Below, piece after piece: positions 21,301-32,510 of a DNA stretch of 64,000 nucleotides (the stretch's first letter is position 1; each line of letters starts with the position of its first letter). Under the pieces are notes generated by a model. It did no database searches, was not told the DNA's origin, and saw nothing but the letters and a program-made list of their open reading frames with translations. Both the position numbers and the translations under genes were made by a program. The stretch spans positions 3,395,999 to 3,459,998 of the forward strand of contig CM041197.1 of NCBI GenBank assembly GCA_023078555.1, written 5' to 3'. Source of the stretch: Ulva prolifera. Lineage: Eukaryota; Chlorophyta; Ulvophyceae; Ulvales; Ulvaceae.

Positions 21301-23272
21301 TGCCCCAGTTCAGCAACTGCACTCCGTCACCTCCTATGCTGATGAGCATGGTGAGGACATTGTGCATCATGAGAGCACCCGCGCAGTCGTCATTCAGATT
21401 TTTGAATGCCTGTGATCCGTAATACGTCTGGGGGTCAGCTGTGGTGCGATGCAGCTTGTCTTTGATGCATTGCCTGATCTCAGGGTCCTCCAGGAATTTG
21501 GCCATAGCGCTCTCAATGCCGAGATCCCACATCCTACATTCAACACTATGTTACAGTGCATGCTGCTCCCCTGGGAAAAATTTCATGCAACGGTCGCGGT
21601 GCAGGTGCTCAGGTGGGTGTGCATTGAGTCGTGTCGGGGGTCTACGAACCTTCTCGAGGCCTGCAGGTGACCCGCCGACTTTTTGAACCGCCGTCCATGG
21701 CCACAGTGGGGGCAAATGTCATTCCGGTGTTGCTCCCACTCGCCTTTCTGAATTTTGGCAAAGACGTGGCTACAACTTGACACCGGGCAGATATGGTGCT
21801 CAAATGCGGCTGCTGGTTGAACTCGGTTCGCCTGCTTGAGTTCATGATAGCTCCTGCACTCTCGATACCCGGATGCTAGTAGTGCCCAAGTATGAGGCGC
21901 TGGCAACTAGTCAGCATAGGTGGCAGCATTGTGGTGTCGCTGCCGCTAGGCCTGATGGACGTACTTGGGTCCCAGATATCCCTCTGGCATAACTTGGGCC
22001 ATGAGTTTGCACAATAGATCTGCTCTGTCATCCCGGATGGATCCGGTCTTCACTCGGAACAGGGCGTAGCAAAACTGCTGGACAGTGTATTGACAGCCAG
22101 GGTACAGTGGCTTCTGTAGCAATTCTAGAGGCCAAGCTTCCTTGGTGGCTGCCCCCCCCGCCTCGTCGGCTTCCTCCTCTTCGTCCGCCAAGAGATTCGG
22201 CAAGCCAAGAGCCTGAAAGTATGCTTCTGCGTCATCGGCGTGCTCCTGTAGGTCCGGATCTTCCTCCTCTTCAAGCCCACCCCGGAGATGTAGCATGTCA
22301 TCATCTCCCGGTTTGCACGAGTCGATGCCAGAAAGCTCCTGCAGCGTGCTATATGGTTGGCGGGGAGCCGACCTGCCAGGCATATCTATTGATGGGATGT
22401 TCTCCACGAATTCATGGTAGTATGCAATCCCCTGATGTACCCGCCCCCGACACAAGTAGACATCTCCTGATCCATGCCATGCCACGCTGTAGCATGGAAA
22501 GGCTACAGGTGACGGTTCGTGTTCAGTGAGAACACACATAGACCGGCAAGGTGCTCCACTCAAAGATGCCGGGAGTATCTGTACAGCATGCAGTTATGAT
22601 GACACTGTGGATCCTCACCTGTAAGTAGTCGACCACCCCCTCTGGTACCTCGATTGGCATGGTGCCGGAGTCATCTCCACTGTCAAGGATGCGTTGTAGC
22701 ATCGCAGCAGCAATCTCGTTGACAGGAACGTGTGTCGAGTCCATGGTAGGTTTGTGAGCTTGCTCAGGTGACTGGTCACCTGCAGCGTGAAAAGCTGACC
22801 TTGGCAGTCCTACCGCACGCAAGTCAAAAACTGCGGACCGCATGCCCGTGGCCGAACCGCGGTAAACCACGTGAAAGGCAGGCCTGGGTATCTCACCATG
22901 ACAGTGACCTTCATCGGCATCAGCTCGTGTCTTCTGCAGTGAACATGATTCCGGGCATCCGCTGTGGCAGTGCTGCTGCTGTGGCGAGCTGCAAGGCTGT
23001 TCTTCCAGACGCCGTTTCTTCCCAGCAATACGCGATTGCCATGCTTCTTCCGCAGCGATAGAAGCCTCATCTTTAGGCACTTGACATGCCACAACACGCC
23101 CGTTATGAATTGTTTGCTTCTGGAAGTGGTACCTCATTCGGTCCCGTGTCCTACAGCGCCCCAAACAGTCCGGGCATTGATAGACATTGTTTTGGTATAT
23201 GCAGAATTTGCTGCCTATCTTGCGGCCTACCATTTTATCGGAGCAGTAGGTGGCAGTCGGCGCGACGGACAA
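18331..23272 (-). CDS. CACTA/EnSpm-type transposase (Tnp2-like, multi-exon)
   Basis: The exon chain on the minus strand begins at 23272. Exon 1 (to 22619, donor GTGAGG, phase 0) has a C2H2 finger, CPDCLGRC...MRYH. Exon 2 (22578 to about 21946) is acidic and ends with the Tnp2 N-terminal signature LYPGCQYTVQQF and LLCKLMAQVMPEGY. About 21906-21670 holds a CPVSSC...CPHCGHGRRFK zinc motif. Segment 21532-21077 has GGDGVQLLNW, LPMHIVQTAR and IIEGPTEPGTLDHIL, the Transposase_21 core. Segment 21053-20289 has HGDTPFAAKLRH...CPRCML. Segments around 20276-19780 include GLIKVFWALMARSG. Segment 19715-18906 has the DUF4218-like HTCMAHVAEQARLCGPTAF and WWLERCMQVFKRI. Segment 19029-18331 is the C-terminal domain, ending KMSTFG. 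It would bind the terminal repeats and cut and paste the element. No disabling stop was seen inside the recognised blocks. Boundaries of exons 3-8 are approximate. Total length is above 1300 residues. Confidence 0.85.
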
Positions 23273-23460
23273 TTATGTAGTCGCCTTCTAGTACTGGGAC
23301 ACAAGTGTTGTACTTCGTAGCTGTGAGTGGTGGTGTGTTTCCTGGCTATCGCGCAACGGCCGGTTATAGCTGGCACCTGCACCTCCCTCGACAGTCGCTT
23401 CGGTTTACATTAGCTGTCCAAGCGTCAGCATCCATGCATTATGCCGAAATGCAAATTATG

Positions 23461-24085
23461 GACACACCGCCTGGCAGTTTGGTACCTGGACTTGCTCTGA
23501 TCCAGCTCAGAATCTGCCCAGTACCCAGGCTGTAGGTGTAGTTGAGGAGTTTAGAATCGGTTGATGTGTGCAGCATCACATCTGCTGGGGCTGCTCTCGT
23601 GTGTCGGTGCTGCACACCGGAATTCAACGCTGCAGACACACCGCCTGGCAGTTTGGTACCTGGACTTGCTCTGATCCAGCTCAGAATCTGCCCAGTACCC
23701 AGGCTGTAGGTGTAGTTGAGGAGTTTAGAATCGGTTGATGTGTGCAGCATCACATCTGCTGGGGCTGCTCTCGTGTGTCGGTGCTGCACACCGGAATTCA
23801 ACGCTGCAGACACACCGCCTGGCAGTTTGGTACCTGGACTTGCTCTGATCCAGCTCAGAATCTGCCCAGTACCCAGGCTGCAGGTGTAGTTGAGGAGTTT
23901 AGAATCGGTTGATGTGTGCAGCATCACATCTGCTGGGGCTGCTCTCGTGTGGCGGTGCTGCACACCGGAATTCAACGCTGCAGACACACCGCCTGGCAGT
24001 TTGGTACCTGGACTTGCTCCGATCCAGCTCAAACTCTGCCCAGTACCCAGGCTGTAGGTGTAGTTGAGGAGTTTAGAATCGGCAA
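23461..24085. repeat. 174-bp tandem repeat, about 3.6 copies
   Basis: Copies start at 23461, 23635, 23809 and 23983 (period exactly 174), each beginning GACACACCGCCTGGCAGTTT, with only scattered substitutions. The minus strand is open across the whole array as a 58-residue peptide repeat (contains SPGTKLPGGVSAALNSGVQ). The array sits between the transposase 5' end (23272) and the divergent plus-strand gene (24159). A promoter or transposase-binding role is plausible; translation is not demonstrated. Confidence 0.95.
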
Positions 24086-24158
24086 CGAAATCAGGATCAA
24101 ATTGAACATCGGACAGTAATATGCAGCATCTTCTTGTACTGACAACTTTCAGGATCTA

Positions 24159-27100
24159 ATGCAGTGGATGTGCATGTACATGCAGATCCTCGACAAGGAT
24201 GACGTGCGTGAGCTACAGGCGTTGCTGGCGTGCACTTGCTACGGGGAGACGTACAGACGGTCGCAAGCAAGGGCATACTACGGTGACATCAAGAAATCAG
24301 GGCAGCGGGGTGGTGAAATTACAAAGCATGCTGCCTCCACCGCATCAGACCAGCATCACACTGCAGTATCCGCTATAAGCACACGAACTGTCCTTCTCAC
24401 GCCTACATGTGCAGGGCCACGGAACATATGAAGAGTAGAGCCAGAGAGGCATGTATGCTGGACTTTCTGATGTTTATGGCCGAGCGTGACGCTGAAGGTG
24501 ACCCGAACACTGCAGCCTTGGCGATTGATGTCGATGGACAACCTGCAAATGCAACAGCGTTACAAGATGGCATTGATACTGCCCTGGAGACTCCCATGTA
24601 CGATGATGAGCCATCCGCTGGACAACTTGCAGCAGGTGATCCGCCTCTAGGATCGTATCGGGACCAACTACGCAAGTTCCGGGAAGGGCACAGTGAGAAC
24701 ACAATCCGAAACAAAGATCAATTGGCTAACCGACTCTATGAGTTCATATGCGGTCTGTGCAAAACTGCGCCACAGGTGATGTTCCATGTCACCACCCGCA
24801 GTATCGTGATCCAGGATCATGCAGCTTCATATGTTTATCCATTTTTTAATTGCAATCTAATGGTGTGATACAACACACAGTTCCGTGCCTCACAATTGAA
24901 AACAGTTGCTGCACTTGACTGAACATAACGTGCACCATTGCAGGCTGTTCAGTGGCTCACTGCTGAATGGATCGACGACCGCGCCGATACCATGGAACAA
25001 ATAGCAACCGAAAGATATGGCTGGAGTTCAGCAGACACGATCCCGTGCACAGTACCAGCTGCCAAAGAGGCCCCCAACAACAACAACCACAGGCGCGCCT
25101 CTAGCGAGGGTCTCACACCCTCGCTGATCTGGTCGTGGAAGTCACGGCCACATGTGTCAATGCTCTTTCACGGCGAGCTAGCGTTTGAGATGAGTCTATG
25201 GACTGATCATTTGTGGAGGGTGGCAGCACCTACTGAGTTGTGTGGGGCCTCCAAAAGGATGATGCACAGACTGCAATGCATCAATGACAAGCACCGTAAA
25301 GAACTGGTGAACTACATCGACGACCTTTCCGAGTCAGAACCAGATGAGAATGCAGACGAAGGTCAGTATGATCAGAATGCATTCGCACCTGCCCCGAGTG
25401 CAGAGGCCGTTCACTCGGTACCTCTGCACCCAAGACTGATGGCTTTCTATAATCAGTGCATCAAAGAATGGCTTGCAGAGCCCATTGGTGATGTTGTTGC
25501 AGCTTGCGAGGACCAGGTAATGCACGTAATTCTTGAGCGCTGCCAACAAATAGAGTACTGAGTGATTGTGACGATCATGTGGATTTGCACTGCCAACATG
25601 AATCAGGCATACAGGTTCAGGTCGATGACACAACGAATTGCACGAATGAAGCGGAGATGGTCCAGGCTACAAGGGGAACTGATTTTGTCCCGCCACCTTC
25701 GATCGTCGTCCCATATTCCGCATTTGAAGCTCCGCTGCAGCAACGTTCCATGAATGACGAGCATCCGGAACATGATGAAAATTCTGCTTGGCCCGAGCTA
25801 AATAGTGACGATGAACAGCTGCTCGAGGACGTCATTGACGAGGTCAGAGCGTCAGGCCACGACACGGCGCCTGATGCTCATCGAGCTCCCAACAATTCCG
25901 ACAGCGGTAGATGCCTTTCAAATGAGGTGTCGGCCACGCAAGAAATTGATGTGCAGGCCATGTTCCCAGCTTTATCCGCCGAGGCAACGATGACAACAAC
26001 CACCGCTCCCCCCCCCCCCCCCCCCCCCCCCCTCCCCCCACATATGCATACTCTGGATCTCTCGCATCTGAAAAGAGTGGTCATGGCAGGCCGTCAGGTA
26101 GGCTGCTAGCTACGGCGAGTATGCCTAGGCCTGTGCCCAGATCTTCAACTCTGCCGAGGACAGATCCCAATGCAAGAGCTGAGCAGCAGCTGGACAAGTA
26201 TAGGAATGCTCCTCCAGGGGTTGCAGATACAGCTGCAATGACTTCGGCAGGTATTGCTTCCGGGGTTGACATCAATGAACTTAAGGCCCAGATGTATGCC
26301 CAGGCCATGGCTGCCGTCCGAGCGGAGATGCAGTCTCGTGCTGTTCCCTACTCTTTTGCAGCAACTGCAACTATAGACGGTTCAGCGATTCCTCCGACAC
26401 TCGAGCAGAGTCTGCTGATTAGCAGTGTCGGGTCTGTGCACACACCGGGCACTCAGACTGTGGCTGCTTATCAACCTCCTCCTCAGAGTGTGGCTGGTGC
26501 ACTACCATCTGCGCCACTGTTTCCGGATCCGGCCAGGCAAGAGCATGCTCCCCCACAGGTGCGTGCGATGCTGAACCCAGCAGCCAAGCGTGCCATGCAA
26601 GGAGAGAACAAATGGCGACGCAAAGCAGCTGCCAAGGCTCCACCTCACGCGGAAGCAGCGATCAGAGAGGTATGCCCTCTCTGACGCCTGTCCCATCGGC
26701 GATTCATGCGTGCCTGCAGGTTCCTGGTATATTCACTGCTATCGTGTCGTGTACACCGTGTTACAGTAGGCTTGTACTTCACACTAGAAGTCAGTACCGC
26801 GTCGCCCACATATCATGCTAGGAGCTCGAGCAGCAGCATTAATTCAATGTGTGTACATGTGAAGGTACAGGAGGCACCAGCAAGTGAGAATAACTTACCA
26901 TCAAGACCACCGGTCACAGGTAAGACGACCAGATCACAAAAGCGAGCGGCTTCAGCAGCTGGCATCAAGCAGACAGAGGCAATTGCAAAGGCACAGAAGC
27001 AAACACCCTCAGCTAACACACTACGCCCGAGCAAAGGTGCGTTTCCTCGCCAATGCCGGATCATTGATATTCTTCCCTCCACTAGATGATGTGACATGAC

Positions 27101-27196
27101 AATTTTGCCCAAATGCAAGATTCATATTAAATGATCTCATGTACGTACATGTATACAGGCAACCATACAAACGCAAATTATGGAGCAAGCGGCGTA
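24159..27196 (+). CDS. Second gene of the CACTA element, function unrecognised, multi-exon
   Basis: Likely exon blocks are about 24189-24290, 24415-24775, 24944-25516, 25615-26097, about 26140-26672 and about 26865-27040, with a possible basic last piece near 27161-27220 (KRKLWSKRRR). The gene is divergent from the transposase and inside the same element. The third block (AVQWLTAEWIDDRADTMEQI, then IWSWKSRPHVSMLFHGELAF) is predicted helical. The fourth is very acidic (NSDDEQLLEDVIDEV) and ends in a polyproline tract encoded by a C-homopolymer. The last blocks are rich in Ala, Pro, Gln and Lys (RSQKRAASAAG). I recognise no domain. By position it may be the accessory DNA-binding protein (TnpA-like role) of CACTA elements; this is inference from context only. 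Internal acceptors often end CATGCAG or GTGCAG. Confidence 0.5.
26008..26032. repeat. C25 homopolymer inside coding exon
   Basis: An uninterrupted run of 25 C, then T and six more C, reads as polyproline in the plus-strand gene. Any indel here would shift the frame. Confidence 0.95.
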
Positions 27197-27739
27197 GATA
27201 TGGACTTGCCTTGTGCAGCGGTATGTCACCCTTCACTCACAGTAGAGTTCATGTGAGCTTTCCTGGCGAATGTCGTTTGACTGTGCACGCCTGTCCACGT
27301 GGCGCTCGCCACCTGAAGGCCACTTGCAACGAGTGACTGTAAGTCTGATTATGAGTGCTTGTCACTATGCGGCAGCCGAGCTGAGCCTTGATTCACACTT
27401 GCTAACTGATGAGGAATCTCATGCAGAGAATTGCCAGGCGGGGTAGAGGCAAGAAATAAGTGGCTGGCAGGGTGAAGATCATATAGTCTGACATTGAAGG
27501 ATGTCAACATGTTCCAACCTTACCCGTGGTCGCTCCTGCACAGCCTGGCAGCCTGCCAAGGCAGTGCAATCCAGGTTGGTGGCGTGTAGTGGCGTGCATG
27601 TTTATCAGTGCCATGTGACTAAATTTTCGGCTAGCTAGAGCCACTTGCAGCCACATAGTGAACAAGTTGTAAACCACTGGAAGCATATATGCAAGCTGCA
27701 ATGGTGTGCGTGGCCTGCATTGCGGTGTAGCATCGTTTC

Positions 27740-28530
27740 CTAGCAATGGCAGTCCATACGATTTGTGCCCCTAGGAATGCATGCCAAACCTCACCTGTTG
27801 CAGTTAGGGCAGTTTCTGCCCCTAATGTCCACAAAACCGCCACTTGGGCAAGGGCAGTTTGTACCCCTTGACCATCAGGGGCAGACTTAGACATCTGTAG
27901 GTGGCGATTTACGTGTGCACGCGACCTCGTGTAGGAACCTGTTCACGAGTATACGCAAGTCGAATCAAAGCGGCCAATCACAAATAGACAATAGAGCAAT
28001 GCATCTGTCATCTACCGTCTTGGAATGGGCACTACAGTCTTTGATGCGGGGAGCTGCCAATATCCTACACAGCATGCACTCGCCACACTATCGGGCATCA
28101 TCTGCCAGGCGTGCGAACTCGCTACAGTTGCGCTCCATCTACGTGTCAATTCTTGATTGCTAGTCTCCTTAAGTCCGTGATGTAGTGTGGCGGCAACGCA
28201 TGTGCAACGGACGTTGCCCGTGTTTGCCCCATACAGTTGTGCGGCGTTTGGGGCGGTTTACTACTGCTGCACTGCAACAAGTCCCGGCGACCCAAACACT
28301 TACAAAACCACTTAAATGTCTTCTATGTGCTTATTTGCATCAACACGAGCCAAACCTACACAGCATCCGGCTAGTTGTGTTCACGTACAGCATTTGCCCT
28401 TGGCATGTATTGGCCCCAATACATGGCCTAATGTGCCCCAAGTGCTACGCCCAACGGCACAGATCTGCCCCAAGCGTTTTCCATAAACCTCCCCAGACGC
28501 AGTCTTGGGGTAGTCAACTTTCTTGTAGTG
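27740..28530 (+). mobile_element. CACTA-type right terminus and subterminal repeat region
   Basis: The terminal 18 bp GTCAACTTTCTTGTAGTG (28513-28530) equals that at 6528-6545. Inward from it the sequence carries many GCCCC/GGGGC units in both orientations (for example TGTGCCCCTAG near 27766, TCTGCCCCTAATG near 27815, TGCCCCAAGTG near 28434 and CTGCCCCAAGCG near 28467), typical subterminal transposase-binding repeats. The bases after the end are TAG, a candidate target duplication. The left terminus, expected left of 18331, was not found. Confidence 0.75.
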
Positions 28531-29279
28531 TAGTATACTTGTCCAGTATAGGATTGAAATTGTGAACTAAAAATTGCATGGGCTTTGTAGCTGGAGCTAG
28601 CTTGCTCGTCATGGATATAGAGTTGAATCTGGCTAGCGTGTATACTTATAACTTATACTTATAAGGGCAGGCTGTGTTGGGGAGCTCTGCATTTGGAGTG
28701 GATCCACCACGAATCACTCCTCAGCCTCGGAACTACACTCATCATGTATACACATCGTGTTTACTAAAGTAGTACATGAGCAGCTCAACATCATGTTGAG
28801 CTGGGATTGTTCAGGTCCCGGGAATGCTACAAGATTCGCCTCACAGTGGCTGTCAGGCCTGTACATGTTCACAACACGTGTCGCAGTGTTCATCCAGTTG
28901 ATGGACACGGCATGTCCCGGCACCAATGGTTCAGAAATTATCAAGAGCATGGTCTGAGAACAGTCGCATGAGAATGCATGCATACCCACATCGGAGATAA
29001 GGAGGTAGCACAGTGGCAGTGCTTGTGTCGGGCCGGCGGGCCCTATCTCACCGTCGTCAGGCCCTGTCTTATGGGAAGCACTGACAGTATACTAGTACAC
29101 CAATGTGCCGTTGTGCAGGTGGGCACATCATTTATCTGACATAAGGCTGAATCGTATACGCGTATAGGTACACGCGCGCCATGCTGGCACCAGCAGCTAG
29201 ACTCACATGCATGTCCATGATCATGCATGCATGCAGAAAGGACTACCTCTGATCTCAGGCAGAGACAGGCTAAGCGGCA
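28531..29279. other. Interval between the CACTA element and the membrane-protein gene
   Basis: I see no gene. An ATACTTATA duplication (ACTTATAACTTATACTTATAAG near 28644-28665) and a long stretch with repeated GTACA/TGTAC are present. The interval probably contains the promoter of the gene at 29280. Confidence 0.4.
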
Positions 29280-29954
29280 ATGGCTTCGATCGATGCAAAT
29301 CAGGCTCCTGAGAAGTGGGCAGACAGCCTCATTGCAGAGTATGCGGCTGTGGTCGCCGCCTCGGAGGCATCGCGTCAGGCGGCGTTGACACGGCTGATCC
29401 TGTTCTCGGGCCTCATGAGCGGGGTCTTTGCGGTGGCGCTCGACATCCGTGGCGTGCATGAGCGTATCCTGCTGAGCGTCTTGGGCCTGCTGTCCAGCAT
29501 GTACTGGTTCGTCGCGCTCTACAGGGACCACTTAGTCACAGAGGAGCGTTTTGCTCACGGGAAACACATCGAGAGGAGGCTGGCAGTAGCCCTGAATCTT
29601 CATCAGCCTGCGCAGCCTGATAATCATGCGCCGCCTGAGTTTTTTAAGTATTGCAACACAGGCATTGGCGTTGGATCGCTTGCGACCGCCCAAGGTCATG
29701 TCGCGAAGTGGATCGCTCTCGTAGGCATCCCGCAGTTTCACTTCATCCTACCCTCCTGCAGCGTGTGTGTGTGGTTCATAGTTCTCATCCTCAATTGCTG
29801 TGGCTGGACTGACACAGCGAATATGCATGAGGTGGTGGAGGCCCTGAAGAAGGTGCACAGTGCGCTGCGTGCGCAGCATCAGCTGGATGGCGCAGGGGAT
29901 GATTCGAGTGCCATGATGGAGGGGGGGCGCGCCGCTGAGTACAACAACCATTGA
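29280..29954 (+). CDS. Small integral membrane protein, paralog of the 36-kb gene
   Basis: A 224-residue frame from ATG 29280. An N-terminal helix (EYAAVVAASEASRQAALTR) precedes two closely spaced membrane segments (about residues 40-56 and 62-80), the motif SMYWFVALYRDH, then a helix HGKHIERRLAV and a third hydrophobic segment near 155-178 (FHFILPSCSVCVWFIVLIL). The same order of motifs occurs near 35.8-36.5 kb. The layout (amphipathic helix with RQ.A..R, two TM segments, then an E..L helix) resembles 2TM modules of the RipA or SLATT type, but I cannot confirm homology by eye. No signal peptide. The single exon ends NNH before TGA 29954; further exons cannot be excluded. Confidence 0.7.
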   Translation: MASIDANQAPEKWADSLIAEYAAVVAASEASRQAALTRLILFSGLMSGVFAVALDIRGVHERILLSVLGLLSSMYWFVALYRDHLVTEERFAHGKHIERRLAVALNLHQPAQPDNHAPPEFFKYCNTGIGVGSLATAQGHVAKWIALVGIPQFHFILPSCSVCVWFIVLILNCCGWTDTANMHEVVEALKKVHSALRAQHQLDGAGDDSSAMMEGGRAAEYNNH

Positions 29955-31400
29955 ATTATCAGATAGTCTTGAATTGGGAGAGCGTTTTCATCTGCTGAGG
30001 TATAGGTATCTGCTGGTTGTGCTGAGATGCCATTGCTTGTGGTTTGCATCGGCGGCAGCTGCCCCACCGGAGAGTTTACAGCCATAGTATTCTTTACATT
30101 TCAGCGATGAGATGGGCGTGTGGACTTGTCAGCCCACGGCGTGGCGGCAGTGTCGAGCCTACTCTGTCAGCATCCTGCAGCATTCAACGATCTGTAAGTT
30201 TAATGCTAGCCCAGAGCAACCGGCACTGGTTTTTTTGGCTCTAGGAGGCAATGAACACAGCACAGTGGGTAGGATGAACACAGCACAGTTTCAGCTGAAG
30301 ATCTAAAAGCAGCAGTCCGAGTTATCACCGTGCGTTGTGCATCAACCTGCCGGACATGTCAGCATCGCATCGCCGCGCAGGCTATCTCTGAACACAAGTG
30401 AACACGAAAAAACAAAACCAAAAAAAACACGGTGCCAGCGGAACATGTGCGCGCGTGTGGCCGGCCCCATGGGTTTGGCCAAACCTGCGGCCCTCGGCCT
30501 CCCACCTCGACACTGTCCGCCGCGCACGGCCGCTCCTAGGCCGCATACAACACATCCATGCCCTTGCCGTGCAGCATGCCCACGCCGCCGCCATTCGCGC
30601 GGCGCCAGAGCTGCAGCCTCGTGCCGCACACAGGGCGACGTCACCGACAGACCCAGCGTGCACTGGCAGCCACAACAGCGCCGACCGGACACAGATGCAG
30701 TGTTGAGTAGAGGAGGGCGCGAGAAGGGCAGGGGGACCCGTCGCTCAGGCTGCAGTATACGTATGTGCCTGGCATCCGAGTACGACGCTGTAGTCTCAGG
30801 GTCACCTGACGGTCATGACCACTGGCAGTGATTCTGATGAACAGCCGCTGTCACAGCAGCCTTAAAAACAGGCAGGTCCACGCACTCACGCAAATCCAAT
30901 CCTCCGGCGCGCGGGGCCGCAGCGCCCAAATTGGCAGCCCGCCCGTCGCCGGCCCACCACGCAAGAAGACGCCCCCACCCCACAGTCATACGTATACCCA
31001 CTGGTATACCCACTGGGCCCACCCGACCAGAGCAGCCCGTGTGCGGCACAGCAACACAGCAGCGCCGTCATCCGGCAGCCCACCCCGAGCCAAAGCACGC
31101 ACAAGTCGCAGCACGATGTGTGTTTGTGTCTGTGAGTGGGTGTGTGGTGTGCTGCGGTACGCATGTGCCGGTCTCTTTTGGCCCCGTGGGTAATTGCGTC
31201 AAGTTATAACTTGCGGTGCCAACGGGTGGTGGCGGGAGTGGTGCCTGTGGTGCCACCGGGTGGCGGGTAAAACCCTAGTAGTGGCCGGTGCTGTACCCCT
31301 GTGTGTGTCCTGCGGTGCTTCCTCCCTCTCTTGACTTGTCCTTGCAACACTCAGGCTGTCAACAGGCACAGATTCAGCTGCGTTCAGAAATTCACGGGCG
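29955..31400. other. Low-complexity interval without a supported gene
   Basis: This holds A-rich (near 30400-30430) and C-rich patches, a GTATACCCACTG duplication near 31002-31016, and GGTGCC/GGGTGG near-repeats at 31215-31265. Open frames in several phases reflect GC content rather than conserved protein. Confidence 0.4.
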
Positions 31401-31402
31401 CA

Positions 31403-31614
31403 TACGTGTGTGTTACAAGGACAAAGCAGGCGAGGCAGGTAGCACCGCAAGCAAGAACCAGGGGAACCGCACACCACGCAGCAAGCCACACGAAGCGCAC
31501 ACCAAAACACCCACGCAACGGCAGCACCCGCGCCGGACACAGCCACACATCCACACATCCACACAGCCACACACACGTCCACGCCTCCGGCTTTTTCCTT
31601 TGTAACACACACGT
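31403..31614. mobile_element. Small inverted-repeat (MITE-like) element
   Basis: The left end ACGTGTGTGTTACAAGGACA and the right end, whose reverse complement reads ACGTGTGTGTTACAAAGGAA, form imperfect terminal inverted repeats of about 23 bp around a 212-bp C-rich body. The first 110 bp matches 38213-38312 inside an LRR gene intron. Target duplications are not obvious, so the class is uncertain. Confidence 0.5.
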
Positions 31615-32018
31615 CCACGACCACACGCCCACCCCCACCCAAACCCCGCCCACCAGCCAGGCGCACGAGCCCCGGAAGCACAAGCAGCCAAGGCCGCCCA
31701 GCAAACAAACAAACAGCGAGACCGCAACAACCCCCAGCCCCGGGAGGCCCCCGCCTCCCCCACCACAACCCCCCAAGCCCAGCCCTCGCCCACCACCCCG
31801 CCCGCCCGCAAACCCACACCCGGAACCCCCAAAGTCCAGCCCAGCCCGCCCAAACTACCCGGCTGCGCCCCAACGGCGTGCCACACGCAAGCGCACGGGG
31901 AAGACACCAGCGAAACGCGGCACGCCCGAGCCGCCACCACAACAAAGCGGACGAGGCCACGAGCGCACACGCAGCGGCGACTGCCCACCACGCAGCCCGT
32001 GCGGGCGCGCAGGGCCGC

Positions 32019-32510
32019 TCAGGCCGGGTGGCCTGTGAGCGGCGTGAGGTCATCGGACGGGATCGCCAGCCCCGTCAAAACTGCCTTGCCCGCATGACGC
32101 GCCATCAGCGGGGCAGCGGCGTGAACCTGCCGAGCCACCGCGCGGCACAGCGTCGTGGACAGGTCGCGCATCGCATTCTCCAAGAACAGCCGCCGGGAGG
32201 CGGCGCCCGAACCTGCAGCAAGGTCAGCAAGCCGGTTCAGGAAGGCGAACGCGGCAGGGCCAATCCTCCCGTACGTCTCGTGAGAGAGTGGCACCAGGGT
32301 GAATGCGCCGGAGCGCGCCCGGCCATATTTGTCGCGCTTGCGCTGGTCGGACTGCGCCGCGGCGGCGCCGTCACAGGTCGCCGCGGAGCGGACATTCGAG
32401 CCAGCCAGCGGTTGAGACACGCACACGTCGCCGATCACCGGCGAGCCAGGGAAGAACGCGAGAATGTCACCGCGCTGAGCGCCTCTGTGCGACCCGGGAG
32501 GAGGAGCCAA
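32019..32510 (-). pseudogene. 5'-truncated non-LTR retrotransposon tail (RLE-like domain)
   Basis: The minus-strand frame encodes QRGDILAFFPGSPVIGDVCV, then KRDKYGRARSGAFTLVPLSH, LADLAAGSG and LENAMRDLSTTLCRAVAR, ending LTGHPA-stop. It aligns in order with the C-terminus of the intact element at 10.4 kb (RRGDVVVVMP...VDVVV, KRDRFRR, FRFVPFAVES, LGDVAAAS, FVQWALRVLSVSL) and more closely with the degenerate copy at 4.7-5.2 kb. The D..D..K spacing of a restriction-like endonuclease is retained. RT and zinc knuckle are absent. This copy and the 4.7-kb copy represent a subfamily distinct from the intact one. Confidence 0.75.

Noticed and set aside
31199-32053. Minus-strand open frame of 284 residues with Trp/Gly/Cys-rich hydrophobic stretches
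   Set aside because: It crosses the small inverted-repeat element and C-rich simple sequence; composition explains the apparent hydrophobicity.
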